A stretch of DNA of 64,000 nt. It comes from Anaerolineales bacterium. GTDB lineage: Bacteria > Chloroflexota > Anaerolineae > Anaerolineales > Villigracilaceae. Below are positions 1-8,855 of the stretch, piece after piece. The first letter of the stretch is position 1. The number at the start of each line of letters is the position of its first letter. The notes under the pieces are model-generated. The model ran no database searches. It was not told the DNA's origin and was given only the letters and a program-made list of their open reading frames with translations. Where the stretch lies: positions 496,001-560,000 of the forward strand of contig JAEURJ010000007.1 in the NCBI GenBank assembly GCA_016789305.1, in the 5' to 3' direction. The position numbers and the translations under genes are program-made.

Positions 1-1
1 G

Positions 2-1162
2 GATATTCTACTCTCCCGAATTGTACATGCCGCCGCTGAGATTAGTGGCGCCGAGGCCGCATCCATATTGTTATACGATGATACGTCGCGGCAGCTCTAT
101 TTTCAGGTCTCGACCAACCTGGACGAATCAACGAGGCGGGGTTTGATCGTCCCTTTGGAAGGCAGCATTGCGGGTTGGATCGTCACAAACCGAAAACCGG
201 TGCGTGTCTCCAATGTGCATGAAGATGCACGTTTCTACTCAGATGTGGAAGAGACCACGGGTTTTTCGACCCAATCCATTTTGGGCATTCCCCTCGTTAC
301 AAAGAACAAAATCGTCGGTGTGTTGGAGGCCCTCAACAAGCATCATGGAAAGTTCTCTGACCAGGACGAATCGATGCTTCTGGTGCTTGGCGCACAAGCC
401 GCTGTTGCGATCGAAAATGCGCGCCTCTTTCAACAATCGGATTTGATCGCCGAATTCGTTCATGAGTTGCGCACACCTTTATCTTCTTTGAGTACAGCGA
501 CTTATCTTCTGCTTCGCCCTGAGATGTCTCAAGAGCAACGGGATCAAATCATCAAAAATATTCATAATGAAACCATGCGCCTCAACTCGCTGGCTTCGTC
601 GTTCCTGGATCTAGCCCGGCTGGAATCAGGACGTGTGCAATTTCGCAAGAATCCATTCAGTATTGCTGATTTGATGTATGAGTGCAAGGATGTTATGGCT
701 TCCAAGGCGCTTGAGGATAATATTCAACTGCGTGTTGAGTCGCCTGAAGGCCTTCCGTTGTTGGATGCGGACCGCGACAAGATAAAACAGGTTTTCCTTA
801 ACCTGTTGAGCAACGCGATAAAATACAACCGCCCGAACGGTACCGTGATGTTGCGCGCCGAAGTTAGAGAGAATGAAATGGTACTTTTCGTACAGGATAC
901 CGGTCTTGGCATCCCGGATGAATCCCTGCCTCATTTATTCGAAAAATTTTACCGCGTTCGCGAACATGAAAACCGTGCCGCAGGTACCGGCCTTGGTCTT
1001 TCCATTTGCAAGCAAATTATTTATGGTCACGGCGGCAGGATCGAGGTCAAGAGCAAGATCGGGGTCGGGACCGTGTTCTCTTTGTTTTTGCCCCGTCAGG
1101 CCAAAACACAGCCGCGAGTAAACGACATCGAGGAATCCAGTCAGCGTGGTAAGAAAGGGTGA
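2..1162 (+). CDS. GAF-domain sensor histidine kinase (5'-truncated by window edge)
   Basis: Soluble-looking two-component sensor kinase. The reading frame is open to the window edge: codons from position 2 encode typical GAF-domain sequence ahead of the first possible TTG start at 68, so the true start lies upstream. The visible part has a GAF domain (about residues 1-145), then the HisKA phosphoacceptor box FVHELRTPL (His codon at 461), an N-box NLLSNAIKYN, and the ATP-binding G1 (DTGLGIPD), F (LFEKFYRV) and G2 (GTGLGLSICKQ) boxes, all intact. No membrane segment is visible in this part. No response regulator lies next to it; the downstream gene encodes an FHA protein with its own promoter. 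The ligand sensed by the GAF domain cannot be read from sequence. A related GAF kinase lies at 40480-41730. Confidence 0.93.
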   Translation, partial: DILLSRIVHAAAEISGAEAASILLYDDTSRQLYFQVSTNLDESTRRGLIVPLEGSIAGWIVTNRKPVRVSNVHEDARFYSDVEETTGFSTQSILGIPLVTKNKIVGVLEALNKHHGKFSDQDESMLLVLGAQAAVAIENARLFQQSDLIAEFVHELRTPLSSLSTATYLLLRPEMSQEQRDQIIKNIHNETMRLNSLASSFLDLARLESGRVQFRKNPFSIADLMYECKDVMASKALEDNIQLRVESPEGLPLLDADRDKIKQVFLNLLSNAIKYNRPNGTVMLRAEVRENEMVLFVQDTGLGIPDESLPHLFEKFYRVREHENRAAGTGLGLSICKQIIYGHGGRIEVKSKIGVGTVFSLFLPRQAKTQPRVNDIEESSQRGKKG

Positions 1163-1163
1163 A

Positions 1164-1192
1164 TTGACTTTTTACCTCGTTGATTGTAAACT
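1164..1192 (+). promoter_or_regulatory. Putative sigma70-type promoter of the FHA gene
   Basis: TTGACT (1164-1169), a 17-nt spacer, then TAAACT (1187-1192), immediately after the kinase stop codon. The FHA gene starts at 1234 behind GGAGG, leaving a leader of about 35 nt. Seen directly; activity is inferred. Confidence 0.6.
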
Positions 1193-1233
1193 TGTCGAAA
1201 TGAATTTTTAGATTGTTTTCTTTGGAGGAATAT

Positions 1234-1788
1234 ATGGCTCAGTTTCAATTTGTGATGCGGTCGGGTCCCACCCCCGGCGTTACTTTCCCACTGGAGGGGG
1301 ATCAACTTACCATTGGTCGTGATGCTAATAATGGCGTGGCCATTAATGATGCCGAAGTATCTCGCAAGCACTCACGTCTTACTTTCCAGGGCGGGAAGTA
1401 TGTGTTGGAAGACCTGGGTTCCACAAATGGAACCTTTGTCAACGGGCAACGACTTGCCGGCCCGGTGGTTCTCAAGCCTGGGGATGTGGTTTCCCTGGGG
1501 GAACAGATTGTTCTGATGTACGACTCGATGAACGTCGATACAGGTGCCACCGTTGCTGTCCCGAGAAAATCCGCCCGTGTCGAAGCCCCATACGCTCAAC
1601 CCGCTCCTGCCGCTGCGCCTGTATATGCTTCCGCTCCCGCTGGTGCGCCTGCAAAGAAAAGCAATATGACACCGCTTTTGATCGGTGGTGGTGTGGTTAT
1701 TTTCCTTTGTCTATGTATCTCATTCTTTGTCTGGGTGGATGCCACATATCGATGGTGTACGTTCTTCCCATTCATTTCCGGTTGCTAG
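1234..1788 (+). CDS. FHA-domain protein with C-terminal membrane segment
   Basis: 184-aa protein. Residues about 5-95 form a forkhead-associated domain, which binds phosphothreonine peptides: TIGRD, SRKHSRL and STNGTFVNG are the conserved loop motifs. A Pro/Ala-rich linker (about 110-145) leads to one hydrophobic helix near the C-terminus. The domain order predicts a cytoplasmic FHA domain tethered to the membrane. The ATG at 1234 is chosen because GGAGGA lies 5 nt upstream; an in-frame TTG at 1213 has no ribosome site. It sits between a histidine kinase and a permease. A link to the Ser/Thr kinases at 49-54 kb, whose phosphothreonines FHA domains typically read, is plausible but not shown. 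Confidence 0.9.
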   Translation: MAQFQFVMRSGPTPGVTFPLEGDQLTIGRDANNGVAINDAEVSRKHSRLTFQGGKYVLEDLGSTNGTFVNGQRLAGPVVLKPGDVVSLGEQIVLMYDSMNVDTGATVAVPRKSARVEAPYAQPAPAAAPVYASAPAGAPAKKSNMTPLLIGGGVVIFLCLCISFFVWVDATYRWCTFFPFISGC

Positions 1789-1802
1789 TTTTTCTTTCTT
1801 TG

Positions 1803-1833
1803 GCCCCGCGAGTTTCTACTCGCGGGGCGTTTT
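1803..1833 (+). terminator. Rho-independent terminator after FHA gene
   Basis: Perfect 11-bp stem GCCCCGCGAGT / ACTCGCGGGGC with a TTCT loop, followed by GTTTTATTT. It lies 15 nt after the FHA stop codon. Confidence 0.9.
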
Positions 1834-1903
1834 ATTTAATTGATGTAAAATTGATTATCTTTGATACAATCAAAATAGGAACTTGCCCGTTTTCCCCTTA
1901 ACC

Positions 1904-3130
1904 ATGGATCAAAAAATGAATCAAACTCACCCCTCCGCTTCCCCCATCTGGAGTACAAATACAAAGTTGGTTGTCGCACTCACAGCTGTTGTAGTGATTG
2001 GCGCGTTGTTGGTTAAATTTCAATTCATATTAAGTCCTTTACTGATCGCATTTGTATTGGCATATCTTTTTTATCCATTAGCCAGCTTGCTTCACCGTAA
2101 ATTACATTTTTCCTGGAATATTTCGGTTGCGGTTATTTATGGACTTGTGGTGATCGTCCTCCTGACCGGTTTGACCGTGGGTGGAGTTGGTTTAGTGCAG
2201 CAAATTCAAAGTGTGGTAACCATTGTGCAGGATGGCATTACAACATTGCCGGATCTTGTAGACCGATTTTCCGGACAAACCTACTCCTTTGGTCCATTCG
2301 AGATCGATTTTCGCTCGATCGACTTGCAGTCTGTAAGTCGTCAGCTATTGAGCCTGGTACAGCCACTTCTCAGCCGTACGGGGTCACTGGTCAGCACAGT
2401 GGCTGGCGGCGCAGCTAATTTCCTTGGCTGGACCCTGTTTGTCGTTCTCGTGTCCTACTTTGTACTTGCTGAAAGCGGTGGTTTAAAAAATAGAATCGTA
2501 ATTGTGGATGTCCCGGGATATACCGGCGATATTGAAAGGCTCAGCCGTGAACTTGGGCGTATTTGGAATGCATTTTTACGCGGTCAGATCATAATTTTTT
2601 TTCTTGCTGTGGCGGTTTATTCCATTGTCCTTTCTGTGCTTGGAGTCCGATATGCATTAAGCCTTGCAGTCCTTGCCGGGATCGCCCGCTTTGTTCCCTA
2701 TGTTGGTCCCGCCATTAACTGGCTGGTGCTTGTGATCGTTGCGTATTTTCAGGCATATAAACTCTTTCATCTTTCCCCGCTTTATTACACCCTGCTTATC
2801 CTGGCAATTGCTCTGATCATCGATCAGATTTTTGACAATATGGTCTCGCCTCGTATTCTGTCCAATGCACTAAAGGTCCACCCTGCAGCGGTTTTGGTGG
2901 CGGCGATCATTGCGGCTAATTTATTGGGGCTGCTCGGTGTTGTAATTGCGGCTCCCATGCTTGCAACAGTAGCGCTATTCTGGGGATATACCATGCGGAA
3001 ACTTCTGGATGTTGATCCCTGGCCCGAGGATGAACCCGTTCAACCGCCTCCTCCAGCAGGCGGGCGTTTCTTTGTCTGGATTCGGCGCTTCCTACGCCGC
3101 TTTAGCCTGAATCGCCAAAAAGGAAAATAA
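1904..3130 (+). CDS. AI-2E family transporter (PF01594-type permease)
   Basis: 408-aa polytopic membrane protein of the AI-2E/YdiK/PerM family, putative exporters or permeases with mostly unknown substrates. It shows the family pattern: two N-terminal hydrophobic helices (about residues 20-75), a long amphipathic periplasmic-type loop (about 95-180), then five or more helices, with the conserved region ending in a DQIFDNMVSPRIL-like segment (about 300) before the last helix pair. A charged, Pro-rich tail closes the protein. The ATG at 1904 is preferred over an upstream TTG at 1883; another ATG follows at 1916 and the ribosome site is weak, so the exact start is uncertain. Substrate cannot be assigned from sequence. 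Confidence 0.88.
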   Translation: MDQKMNQTHPSASPIWSTNTKLVVALTAVVVIGALLVKFQFILSPLLIAFVLAYLFYPLASLLHRKLHFSWNISVAVIYGLVVIVLLTGLTVGGVGLVQQIQSVVTIVQDGITTLPDLVDRFSGQTYSFGPFEIDFRSIDLQSVSRQLLSLVQPLLSRTGSLVSTVAGGAANFLGWTLFVVLVSYFVLAESGGLKNRIVIVDVPGYTGDIERLSRELGRIWNAFLRGQIIIFFLAVAVYSIVLSVLGVRYALSLAVLAGIARFVPYVGPAINWLVLVIVAYFQAYKLFHLSPLYYTLLILAIALIIDQIFDNMVSPRILSNALKVHPAAVLVAAIIAANLLGLLGVVIAAPMLATVALFWGYTMRKLLDVDPWPEDEPVQPPPPAGGRFFVWIRRFLRRFSLNRQKGK

Positions 3131-3180
3131 TCCTTCCCTCGACGTTTTTCATCCATCATCTGAAAGTAAAGGAGATTTAA

Positions 3181-3363
3181 ATGAACAACAATAATAATGA
3201 ACCCAGCACGGAAACCATAGCCGAGACCGAAAACTTCCTCGCCTGGAAAGCTGAAGAACCTGATGGTGAGATCACCTATCATATTGAACTGAATAATGTC
3301 ACTGTTCATTTTTTTGAGGAAGAATGGAAAGAATTTATCGCTCTTGTCCGTGATCTGCGTTGA
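3181..3363 (+). CDS. Small conserved-looking hypothetical protein
   Basis: 60-aa acidic protein with an excellent ribosome site (AAAGGAG, 7 nt before ATG), 50 nt downstream of the permease. The N-terminus is Asn-rich and low in complexity. The rest alternates charged and hydrophobic residues with a WKAEEPDGEITYHIELNN core that could form a beta hairpin followed by a helix. No signal peptide, membrane segment or known motif. I do not recognise the family. The ribosome site and position between genes support a real gene; a downstream hairpin ends the unit. Confidence 0.65.
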   Translation: MNNNNNEPSTETIAETENFLAWKAEEPDGEITYHIELNNVTVHFFEEEWKEFIALVRDLR

Positions 3364-3385
3364 TTTTAATATTCTGTGGATCGTG

Positions 3386-3417
3386 TGAGCAATAAGGGTT
3401 TTTGATCTTATTGCTCA
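3386..3417 (+). terminator. Hairpin, possible terminator
   Basis: Perfect 11-bp inverted repeat TGAGCAATAAG / CTTATTGCTCA around a 10-nt loop, between the 60-aa gene and the GTG-started membrane gene. The following bases (TATTGATT) are only weakly U-rich, so termination would be partial. Confidence 0.5.
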
Positions 3418-3442
3418 TATTGATTATCTCCCCGTAAACCCT

Positions 3443-4915
3443 GTGAAAACAATTTCAAAAATATTTCTCTCTGTGCTCATCGGCTTGCTGTCTGCCTTTG
3501 GGTTTGATGCCCTTTTTCTGGATTTGTTCAACCGCGAAACTCCAGATCAGGTTTTATTGCTGGTTATTCCCGCCGCCGCATTTGGTTTTTTGGTTTTTAC
3601 CTCTTGGGAGGAACCCCGAAAAGTTTTTCAAAAACCGACGATGGCTTTTTTTCAGACAGATAAGATTTTACCTTTTATCAAGGAAAATTTTTCCGGTATC
3701 CTGCTTGCACTGGTTTTTTTCTTTGTTTATTTTTATATCGGCCTGATACTCAACCCGGCTCGTGTCGATACTGTGGATAATTATCTTGATGCGGATAATT
3801 CCTCCTGGATGCGTCGTATTGCCGACCCAAATGGCGGGCAGCTTGAGATGCGTGGACCACACCCTTTTGCCTACCTGATCTTTCGTCCTTTTGGGGCCCT
3901 CCTTAATTTTTTTACGAAGGATTTTGCACTATCGGCCATAACACTTAATGTGCTTGCGGGAGCTTTGTGTGTATTCCTTGTTTGGTTTTATTTTAAGAGA
4001 CATACACAGAATGCCATGTATGCTCTTTTGATCGGATCTTTGCTGGGATTAAGTACATCCCAGTTCTTTTTCAGCTCTGTTGTTGAGACATATATTTTTT
4101 CGTCGCTATTATTGATACTTTTCTTCGTCATTATTCAGAAAAATGAAACATCCATCCGAAATTTAGTATTTGTCGGTTTGATTACTTTTGGCATTACTCT
4201 TACCAATTTTGTTCAAACATTTATTGGTTTTTTTGTCTCCCGCCCTCGGATCAGGGAGTCGATCCGTTTTGCCGGGCTGACGATATCTTTAGGAGTGGTT
4301 GCAAGCCTTGTTCATGCAGCTCTATATCCTTCCAGCAAGCTTTTCTTTTTGCCAACCGATGCCGGCGCCGAAGATGAGTTTTTCTTTTCTGTTTTCCGTG
4401 AGCCATCATGGAGGGTGATTGGCCGTATCATCCTCCTGATCCGCACAATTTTCCTTTATACGGTGGTCGCCCCTAAGCCTTATGTGTTCACTACGGAAGT
4501 GGGAGGGACATTCCCACGCTTTAACTTCTTTAAAGTAGCTCCGGAAACTTTTTCCTATAGCTCGTATAACGGTTTGGGGAATATTCTAATCATCACCTGG
4601 TCGATCCTGTTGTTTGTTGCAGGCCTGTTGTTTATCATCGACATTATTCGTATTCGTAAATTTGATGCGAGGTTAGGTTTCGTTTTGTGCGTTTTGTTTA
4701 ACTTTATTCTCCACTTTCTTTATGGGTATGAGCCTTTTCTCTACTCGCCTGATTGGGCATATGCATTGATACTTTTTGTCGGACTTTCCTTTGCCCCCTT
4801 CTCCAGGAATAAAATATTACAGGTGGGTGTGTTTGTCTTTTTAGTTGGCTTGACCGTCAATCAATGGCAATTTTTTGAGTTTATTTTCAGAACGATCGCT
4901 CCATACGCACATTAG
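3443..4915 (+). CDS. Polytopic membrane protein, GT-C-like, paralogue 1
   Basis: 490-aa protein made mostly of hydrophobic helices (about 11-12), with short hydrophilic stretches. After the third helix a segment contains DADNSSWMRRIADPNG and a GPHPFAYLIFRP motif, placed like the acidic loop that binds metal and lipid-phosphate sugar in GT-C glycosyltransferases (inference only). Two further motifs, VVETYIFSS and YGYEPFLYSPDWAYAL, recur in the next gene, so the two are paralogues from a tandem duplication. Start is GTG at 3443. I cannot name a substrate; a glycosyl- or mannosyltransferase is the best guess, an uncharacterised membrane protein the safe call. Confidence 0.75.
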   Translation: MKTISKIFLSVLIGLLSAFGFDALFLDLFNRETPDQVLLLVIPAAAFGFLVFTSWEEPRKVFQKPTMAFFQTDKILPFIKENFSGILLALVFFFVYFYIGLILNPARVDTVDNYLDADNSSWMRRIADPNGGQLEMRGPHPFAYLIFRPFGALLNFFTKDFALSAITLNVLAGALCVFLVWFYFKRHTQNAMYALLIGSLLGLSTSQFFFSSVVETYIFSSLLLILFFVIIQKNETSIRNLVFVGLITFGITLTNFVQTFIGFFVSRPRIRESIRFAGLTISLGVVASLVHAALYPSSKLFFLPTDAGAEDEFFFSVFREPSWRVIGRIILLIRTIFLYTVVAPKPYVFTTEVGGTFPRFNFFKVAPETFSYSSYNGLGNILIITWSILLFVAGLLFIIDIIRIRKFDARLGFVLCVLFNFILHFLYGYEPFLYSPDWAYALILFVGLSFAPFSRNKILQVGVFVFLVGLTVNQWQFFEFIFRTIAPYAH

Positions 4916-4918
4916 GAT

Positions 4919-6562
4919 TTGAAATTGAAAAGTTTAAATCTTCGTACACTACTTGCGTGGATACTGGTTGTCTTTGCCTCATATTTGGCGATGGGTTTTT
5001 TAGGGAATTATTATCGTTCATTTCTTGAAGCCCTTCTGTTGGCTACCTGCCTCCAGTTGGCAGCTGGGGTATTTTCTTTTTACTTGATTGAGCAGGCCGC
5101 GCGTTTGCATTCCTACCATTCGATGGATTTCCATCTATTGCTCTGGCTGCTTGTGGGGGGGTGGCTTTTCGTGTTAAGAATGTTTGGGATGTTGCAGCAG
5201 TTTCCCCGTTTGTTCGATGCGACTTATATTCTTGTTGAAAACGAACAGCTTATCCCTTTTGCGTTTGCAAGTATTTTGTCGTTGGTTTTCTTCGTGTTGA
5301 AGAGCGAATCCATGATGGGAATCAAATTCCACATGAAGAAGGCTGTTTCATTTTTTGATGGAAATGGACCGGGTCTTTTATTGGCAGGCACCTTCTTTGC
5401 CATATATTTCCCGATGGCGGTTACGTTCAATCAGCCGGTCTTTGATGTGGACGATATTTTCTTTGATACTGATGGTTTGCTCTGGCGCACTCGTTTCACG
5501 ACTGAAGCCTTTCAGGATTATTACTGGCGTTCCGTACACCCGTTTGTTTTATTACTGATCAGGCCTCTCGTATCGTTCATTGCTTTTTTTCTCAAAGGCG
5601 ATAAACTTGCAGCCGCTTGTGTGTTGACTGCACTGGCTGGCGCGCTTTGTGTATATCTTGCATGGGATTTTGTAAAACAAAAAACAGGAAATTCAGTATA
5701 TGCTGCCTTGATCGCAGCACTATTCGGCGCATCGGCTGCACATCTCGTTTTCGGCTCATTGCTTGAGACGTATATTTTCCTGTCGGCGCTTGCGCTTGCT
5801 TTTATGGTTTTCCTCTTAAGAGATCGGCTCCTCTGGGTTCTTGTAGTGACAGGGTTGGCTTCTTTTGGAATTACGCTCTTGAATTTTATTCACATGCTGA
5901 TAGCCTTTATTTTCGTGAAACGAAATTTTCAAGAATGGATTAAATATGGGGTGGTTGTTGGTGTGTTGGCTGTTTCATTAACCTTTCTGAATAATTTTGT
6001 ATACCCCGATTCGCAGCCATATTTTTTTGTTCCTTCGAGTTTGGGCGCGGAAACTGAAAACACGTTTGCCCCATCGGTTCAACGTGCCATCGCATTGGGA
6101 CGTATGATGCTGTTAAATAGTATCGTGGCACCGGAGCCGTTGCTCCTGGAAGAGGAGATCCCGTTTGTAAAAGTATGGATGTTTAAAGCAGATCCGATGC
6201 GGCAAGGGGAATATCAGACTGGTTTTGGTACGCTGCTGGCCTTGACCTGGCTCGGTTTGTGTTTGCTTGGCGGGTTCCTTTTTCTGAAAAATTATAAAAA
6301 TCAAGACAACCGATTTTCATTTGCGTTCATTTTGATTCTCATTTTCAATTTCATGCTTCACCTTCGCTATGGCAAGGACCTTTTTCTTTACTCCACCAAT
6401 TGGACATATGCCGTTGTGTTGTTCCTTTCCATTCAATGGAACGAATTATCAGAAAAGCGTTGGTTTCAAGCCCTTCTTTTTGTTTTTACTTTTCTCCTGC
6501 TATTCAACAATTTTCGACTCATTCAGACCATGCTTGTGACTTCTTCATTGCATGTAAAATAG
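4919..6562 (+). CDS. Polytopic membrane protein, GT-C-like, paralogue 2
   Basis: 547-aa membrane protein starting 3 nt after the preceding stop, probably translationally coupled, from TTG at 4919 (a second TTG is at 4925). It carries an extra block of about four N-terminal helices (residues 1-130) absent from paralogue 1. It then follows the same plan: FFDTDGLLWRTR, SVHPFVLLLIRP, GSLLETYIF and RYGKDLFLYSTNWTYAV line up with the corresponding paralogue-1 motifs. The repeated acidic DTDG/DADN element before a Trp-Arg pair is the best candidate active-site loop. Function is not established. A strong palindromic terminator follows, shared with the convergent lpdA gene. Confidence 0.75.
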   Translation: MKLKSLNLRTLLAWILVVFASYLAMGFLGNYYRSFLEALLLATCLQLAAGVFSFYLIEQAARLHSYHSMDFHLLLWLLVGGWLFVLRMFGMLQQFPRLFDATYILVENEQLIPFAFASILSLVFFVLKSESMMGIKFHMKKAVSFFDGNGPGLLLAGTFFAIYFPMAVTFNQPVFDVDDIFFDTDGLLWRTRFTTEAFQDYYWRSVHPFVLLLIRPLVSFIAFFLKGDKLAAACVLTALAGALCVYLAWDFVKQKTGNSVYAALIAALFGASAAHLVFGSLLETYIFLSALALAFMVFLLRDRLLWVLVVTGLASFGITLLNFIHMLIAFIFVKRNFQEWIKYGVVVGVLAVSLTFLNNFVYPDSQPYFFVPSSLGAETENTFAPSVQRAIALGRMMLLNSIVAPEPLLLEEEIPFVKVWMFKADPMRQGEYQTGFGTLLALTWLGLCLLGGFLFLKNYKNQDNRFSFAFILILIFNFMLHLRYGKDLFLYSTNWTYAVVLFLSIQWNELSEKRWFQALLFVFTFLLLFNNFRLIQTMLVTSSLHVK

Positions 6563-6575
6563 CGGATCTTAAATT

Positions 6576-6609
6576 AAGACTCCCTGTCTTTATAAAGACA
6601 GGGAGTCTT
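6576..6609. terminator. Bidirectional terminator between convergent genes
   Basis: Perfect 16-bp inverted repeat AAGACTCCCTGTCTTT / AAAGACAGGGAGTCTT with only AT between the arms, so the real loop takes inner pairs. T-rich on both exits. Serves the + membrane gene and the - lpdA gene. Confidence 0.88.
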
Positions 6610-6624
6610 TGTAATGGCAATCTT

Positions 6625-8025
6625 CTAAATATGAATTGGTGTTCCATCTGCGCCATGTGCCGCTTCCATGATCGCTTCTGAAAGCGTGGGGTGGGCATGG
6701 ACATTTCGCGCGATCTCGTGGGGGGTAAGCTCCATCATGTGGGCGAGTGTCAATTCGGGGAGCAACTCGGTCACTTCGGGACCGATCATGTGAGCCCCAA
6801 GGATCTCGCCGTATTTTGCATCCATCACAATTTTGACGAAGCCTGCGTAATCTCCAAGACCAAGTGCTTTGCCGTTAGGCTGGAAGGGAAATCGCCCGAT
6901 TTTAATGTCATACCCGCGTTCCTTTGCCTGCGCTTCAGTCAGACCGAATGAAGCAACCTGTGGATATGAGTATGTAGCACGTGGCATCATTTCGTAATCA
7001 AGGGTGACGGTCTCATGACCGCCGATGTGTTCCGCAGCGACGATGCCCATGGTTGAACCAACATGCGCAAGCATCAACTTGCCTGTCACATCACCAATTG
7101 CCCAAATGCCGGGGATATTCGTCTGCATTTTTTCATTGACTTCGACAAAGCCGCGTTCGTTGATCTTGACGCCCGCTTCCTCGAGCCCAAGACCTTTCGA
7201 GTTCGGACGGAAACCGATCGCGACCAGGGCCTGGTCTGCTTCCAGTACCGTTTCTTTTCCTTCTGCTGACACCTTTACCTTCACGCCAGTCTTGGTTGAT
7301 TCGACCGATTCAACCTTGTGGCCGGTCATGATTTTGATTCCGCGCTTCTTGAATTCCTTTTCAAGCTCTTTTGATACTTCTTCATCTTCAAGCGGGATAA
7401 TGCGCGGCAGCATTTCAACGATGGTGACATCCACACCGTAGGCATTCCAGATCGTGGTGAATTCCACGCCAATGGCCCCGGATCCAATCACAACCACGGA
7501 CTTGGGGAGTTTTTCCTGCAGGATGGCTTCCCAATATGTGACAACCTTGTCGCCATCCACTTTCCATACGGGCGGGACCGTTGCCGTTGCGCCGGTGGCA
7601 ACAATGATATTCTTTGCCTTGAGTTCAGTGACCTTGCCGTCCTTGTCTGTTACATTGATCGTATCTTTTGATTTAAGTTTCGCTTCGCCCATGAAGACGG
7701 TAATGTTGTTTTTCTTCATCAGAAAACCAACGCCCTTGGTCAGGCGGTCCGAATTTTGTCGCGAGCGTTTGACCGCCACGCTGTAATCCAATTTGAGATT
7801 GTCGAACGAAAAGCCGAAATCCTTGCCACGTTCGCGCAATGTGTGGGCCACTTCCGCATTTTTGAGCAAAGACTTGGACGGAATACAACCGACATTCAAG
7901 CACACGCCGCCCATCCATTGTTTGTCCACGATTGCTACTTTCTGTTTAAGCTGTGCTGCGCGGATGGCCGCCACATATCCTGCGGGGCCGGCGCCGATCA
8001 CAACGACATCAAAGTTTTCTGCCAT
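6625..8025 (-). CDS. lpdA: Dihydrolipoyl dehydrogenase (E3)
   Basis: 466-aa FAD-dependent E3 component, which reoxidises the dihydrolipoyl group of E2 with NAD+. FAD motif GAGPAGYVAA (about 11-20), redox disulfide CLNVGC (about 43-48), NAD motif GSGAIGVEF (about 178), the second FAD motif AIGDVTGKLMLAH (about 305) and the C-terminal catalytic HAHPTLSEA dyad region (His-Pro-x-x-Ser-Glu) are all present. Length is normal. A ribosome site (GGAG) lies 8 nt upstream of the ATG. It is not next to the E1/E2 genes at 11.2-14.9 kb but on the same strand a few genes away, and is the obvious E3 partner; it may also serve other lipoyl enzymes. Confidence 0.96.
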   Translation of the reverse strand: MAENFDVVVIGAGPAGYVAAIRAAQLKQKVAIVDKQWMGGVCLNVGCIPSKSLLKNAEVAHTLRERGKDFGFSFDNLKLDYSVAVKRSRQNSDRLTKGVGFLMKKNNITVFMGEAKLKSKDTINVTDKDGKVTELKAKNIIVATGATATVPPVWKVDGDKVVTYWEAILQEKLPKSVVVIGSGAIGVEFTTIWNAYGVDVTIVEMLPRIIPLEDEEVSKELEKEFKKRGIKIMTGHKVESVESTKTGVKVKVSAEGKETVLEADQALVAIGFRPNSKGLGLEEAGVKINERGFVEVNEKMQTNIPGIWAIGDVTGKLMLAHVGSTMGIVAAEHIGGHETVTLDYEMMPRATYSYPQVASFGLTEAQAKERGYDIKIGRFPFQPNGKALGLGDYAGFVKIVMDAKYGEILGAHMIGPEVTELLPELTLAHMMELTPHEIARNVHAHPTLSEAIMEAAHGADGTPIHI

Positions 8026-8085
8026 AGAGGAACTCCAGTAAATTGAGAATGATTGATTTCTTGCGCCCCCATTGTACTATTAAAG

Positions 8086-8114
8086 AAACATCTCCTTTTA
8101 TCAAGGAGATGTTT
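8086..8114 (-). terminator. Terminator of dienelactone hydrolase gene
   Basis: 12-bp perfect stem AAACATCTCCTT / AAGGAGATGTTT with a 5-nt loop. On the - strand it is followed by CTTTAATA. It lies just after the hydrolase stop codon. Confidence 0.75.
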
Positions 8115-8119
8115 GATGG

Positions 8120-8767
8120 CTATAAAATTTTCTTCAAAAATTCAACTGTTCGATCCCATGCCAACTGCGCGGCAGCGGGGTCATATTCGGGGCGATCCTC
8201 TTCCACGAACCAGTGGGCAACTCCCGGATAGACGTGACGCGTCGTGTCCACGCCCGCCTTTTTTAATGCTGCGAAGGTCATGTCCACATATTCATTGGGT
8301 TCCCATTCATCGTTATCGCTGAAATGTCCCATCACTTTCGCAGTGATTTTCCCATAATCCGTCTCTCCATTGCCATAAAAGATCACCATGGCTCCGATTT
8401 GCTCTGGAGAAGTAGAGGCGATTTCCAATGCCCATCCTCCGCCCATCGAGAAACCAACCAGGCCAATTTTGCCTTTTACCAAGCTGCATAAATGATCCTT
8501 TGCTGCATTGACGGTATCCACCATTAATTCAAGATCACGTTTTTCCAGAAGCGCCTTTGCTTCGTCAATGGTGGTGGCAATGCGCCCCTGATAGAGATCG
8601 GGCGCAAGAACTGTGAATCCTTCCTGTGCAAGCCGATCACAAAATTTTTTAAAGAAAGGTTTCAATCCCCACCACGCGTGCAATACCAAAATGCCCGGGC
8701 CATTTCCTTCTGCAAGGTAGGCATTGGCTTGTTTTTCTTTTACCTTCAATTTGATTTCTGTGTTCAT
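8120..8767 (-). CDS. Dienelactone hydrolase family alpha/beta hydrolase
   Basis: 215-aa alpha/beta hydrolase of the DLH family (carboxymethylenebutenolidase-like). The nucleophile elbow is GFSMGG (about residue 112), so the nucleophile is Ser rather than the Cys of classical dienelactone hydrolase. The acid is in FSDNDEWEP (about 158) and the His in GVAHWFVE (about 188). The oxyanion region LHAWWGL lies near residue 30. No signal peptide: cytoplasmic. Strong ribosome site AAAAAGGAG before ATG. The natural substrate is unknown; many relatives are generic esterases. The promoter contains a perfect palindrome (separate entry), suggesting repressor control. Confidence 0.9.
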   Translation of the reverse strand: MNTEIKLKVKEKQANAYLAEGNGPGILVLHAWWGLKPFFKKFCDRLAQEGFTVLAPDLYQGRIATTIDEAKALLEKRDLELMVDTVNAAKDHLCSLVKGKIGLVGFSMGGGWALEIASTSPEQIGAMVIFYGNGETDYGKITAKVMGHFSDNDEWEPNEYVDMTFAALKKAGVDTTRHVYPGVAHWFVEEDRPEYDPAAAQLAWDRTVEFLKKIL

Positions 8768-8788
8768 GGCATTCTCCTTTTTGGATAT

Positions 8789-8818
8789 TTTACCAGAACG
8801 TACGTTCTAATTTCAAGG
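8789..8818 (-). promoter_or_regulatory. Promoter with embedded palindromic operator
   Basis: On the - strand: TTGAAA, 18-nt spacer, TAAAAT, upstream of the hydrolase start. The spacer contains the perfect 14-bp palindrome AGAACGTACGTTCT (8795-8808). GAAC-N4-GTTC fits the Bacillus-type LexA box pattern, and the symmetry also fits TetR-family operators. The identity of the binder is inferred; the palindrome is seen directly. Confidence 0.55.
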
Positions 8819-8855
8819 GAAATAAAAAAAAACGATTTCAAGTCGCCTTGTGGAT

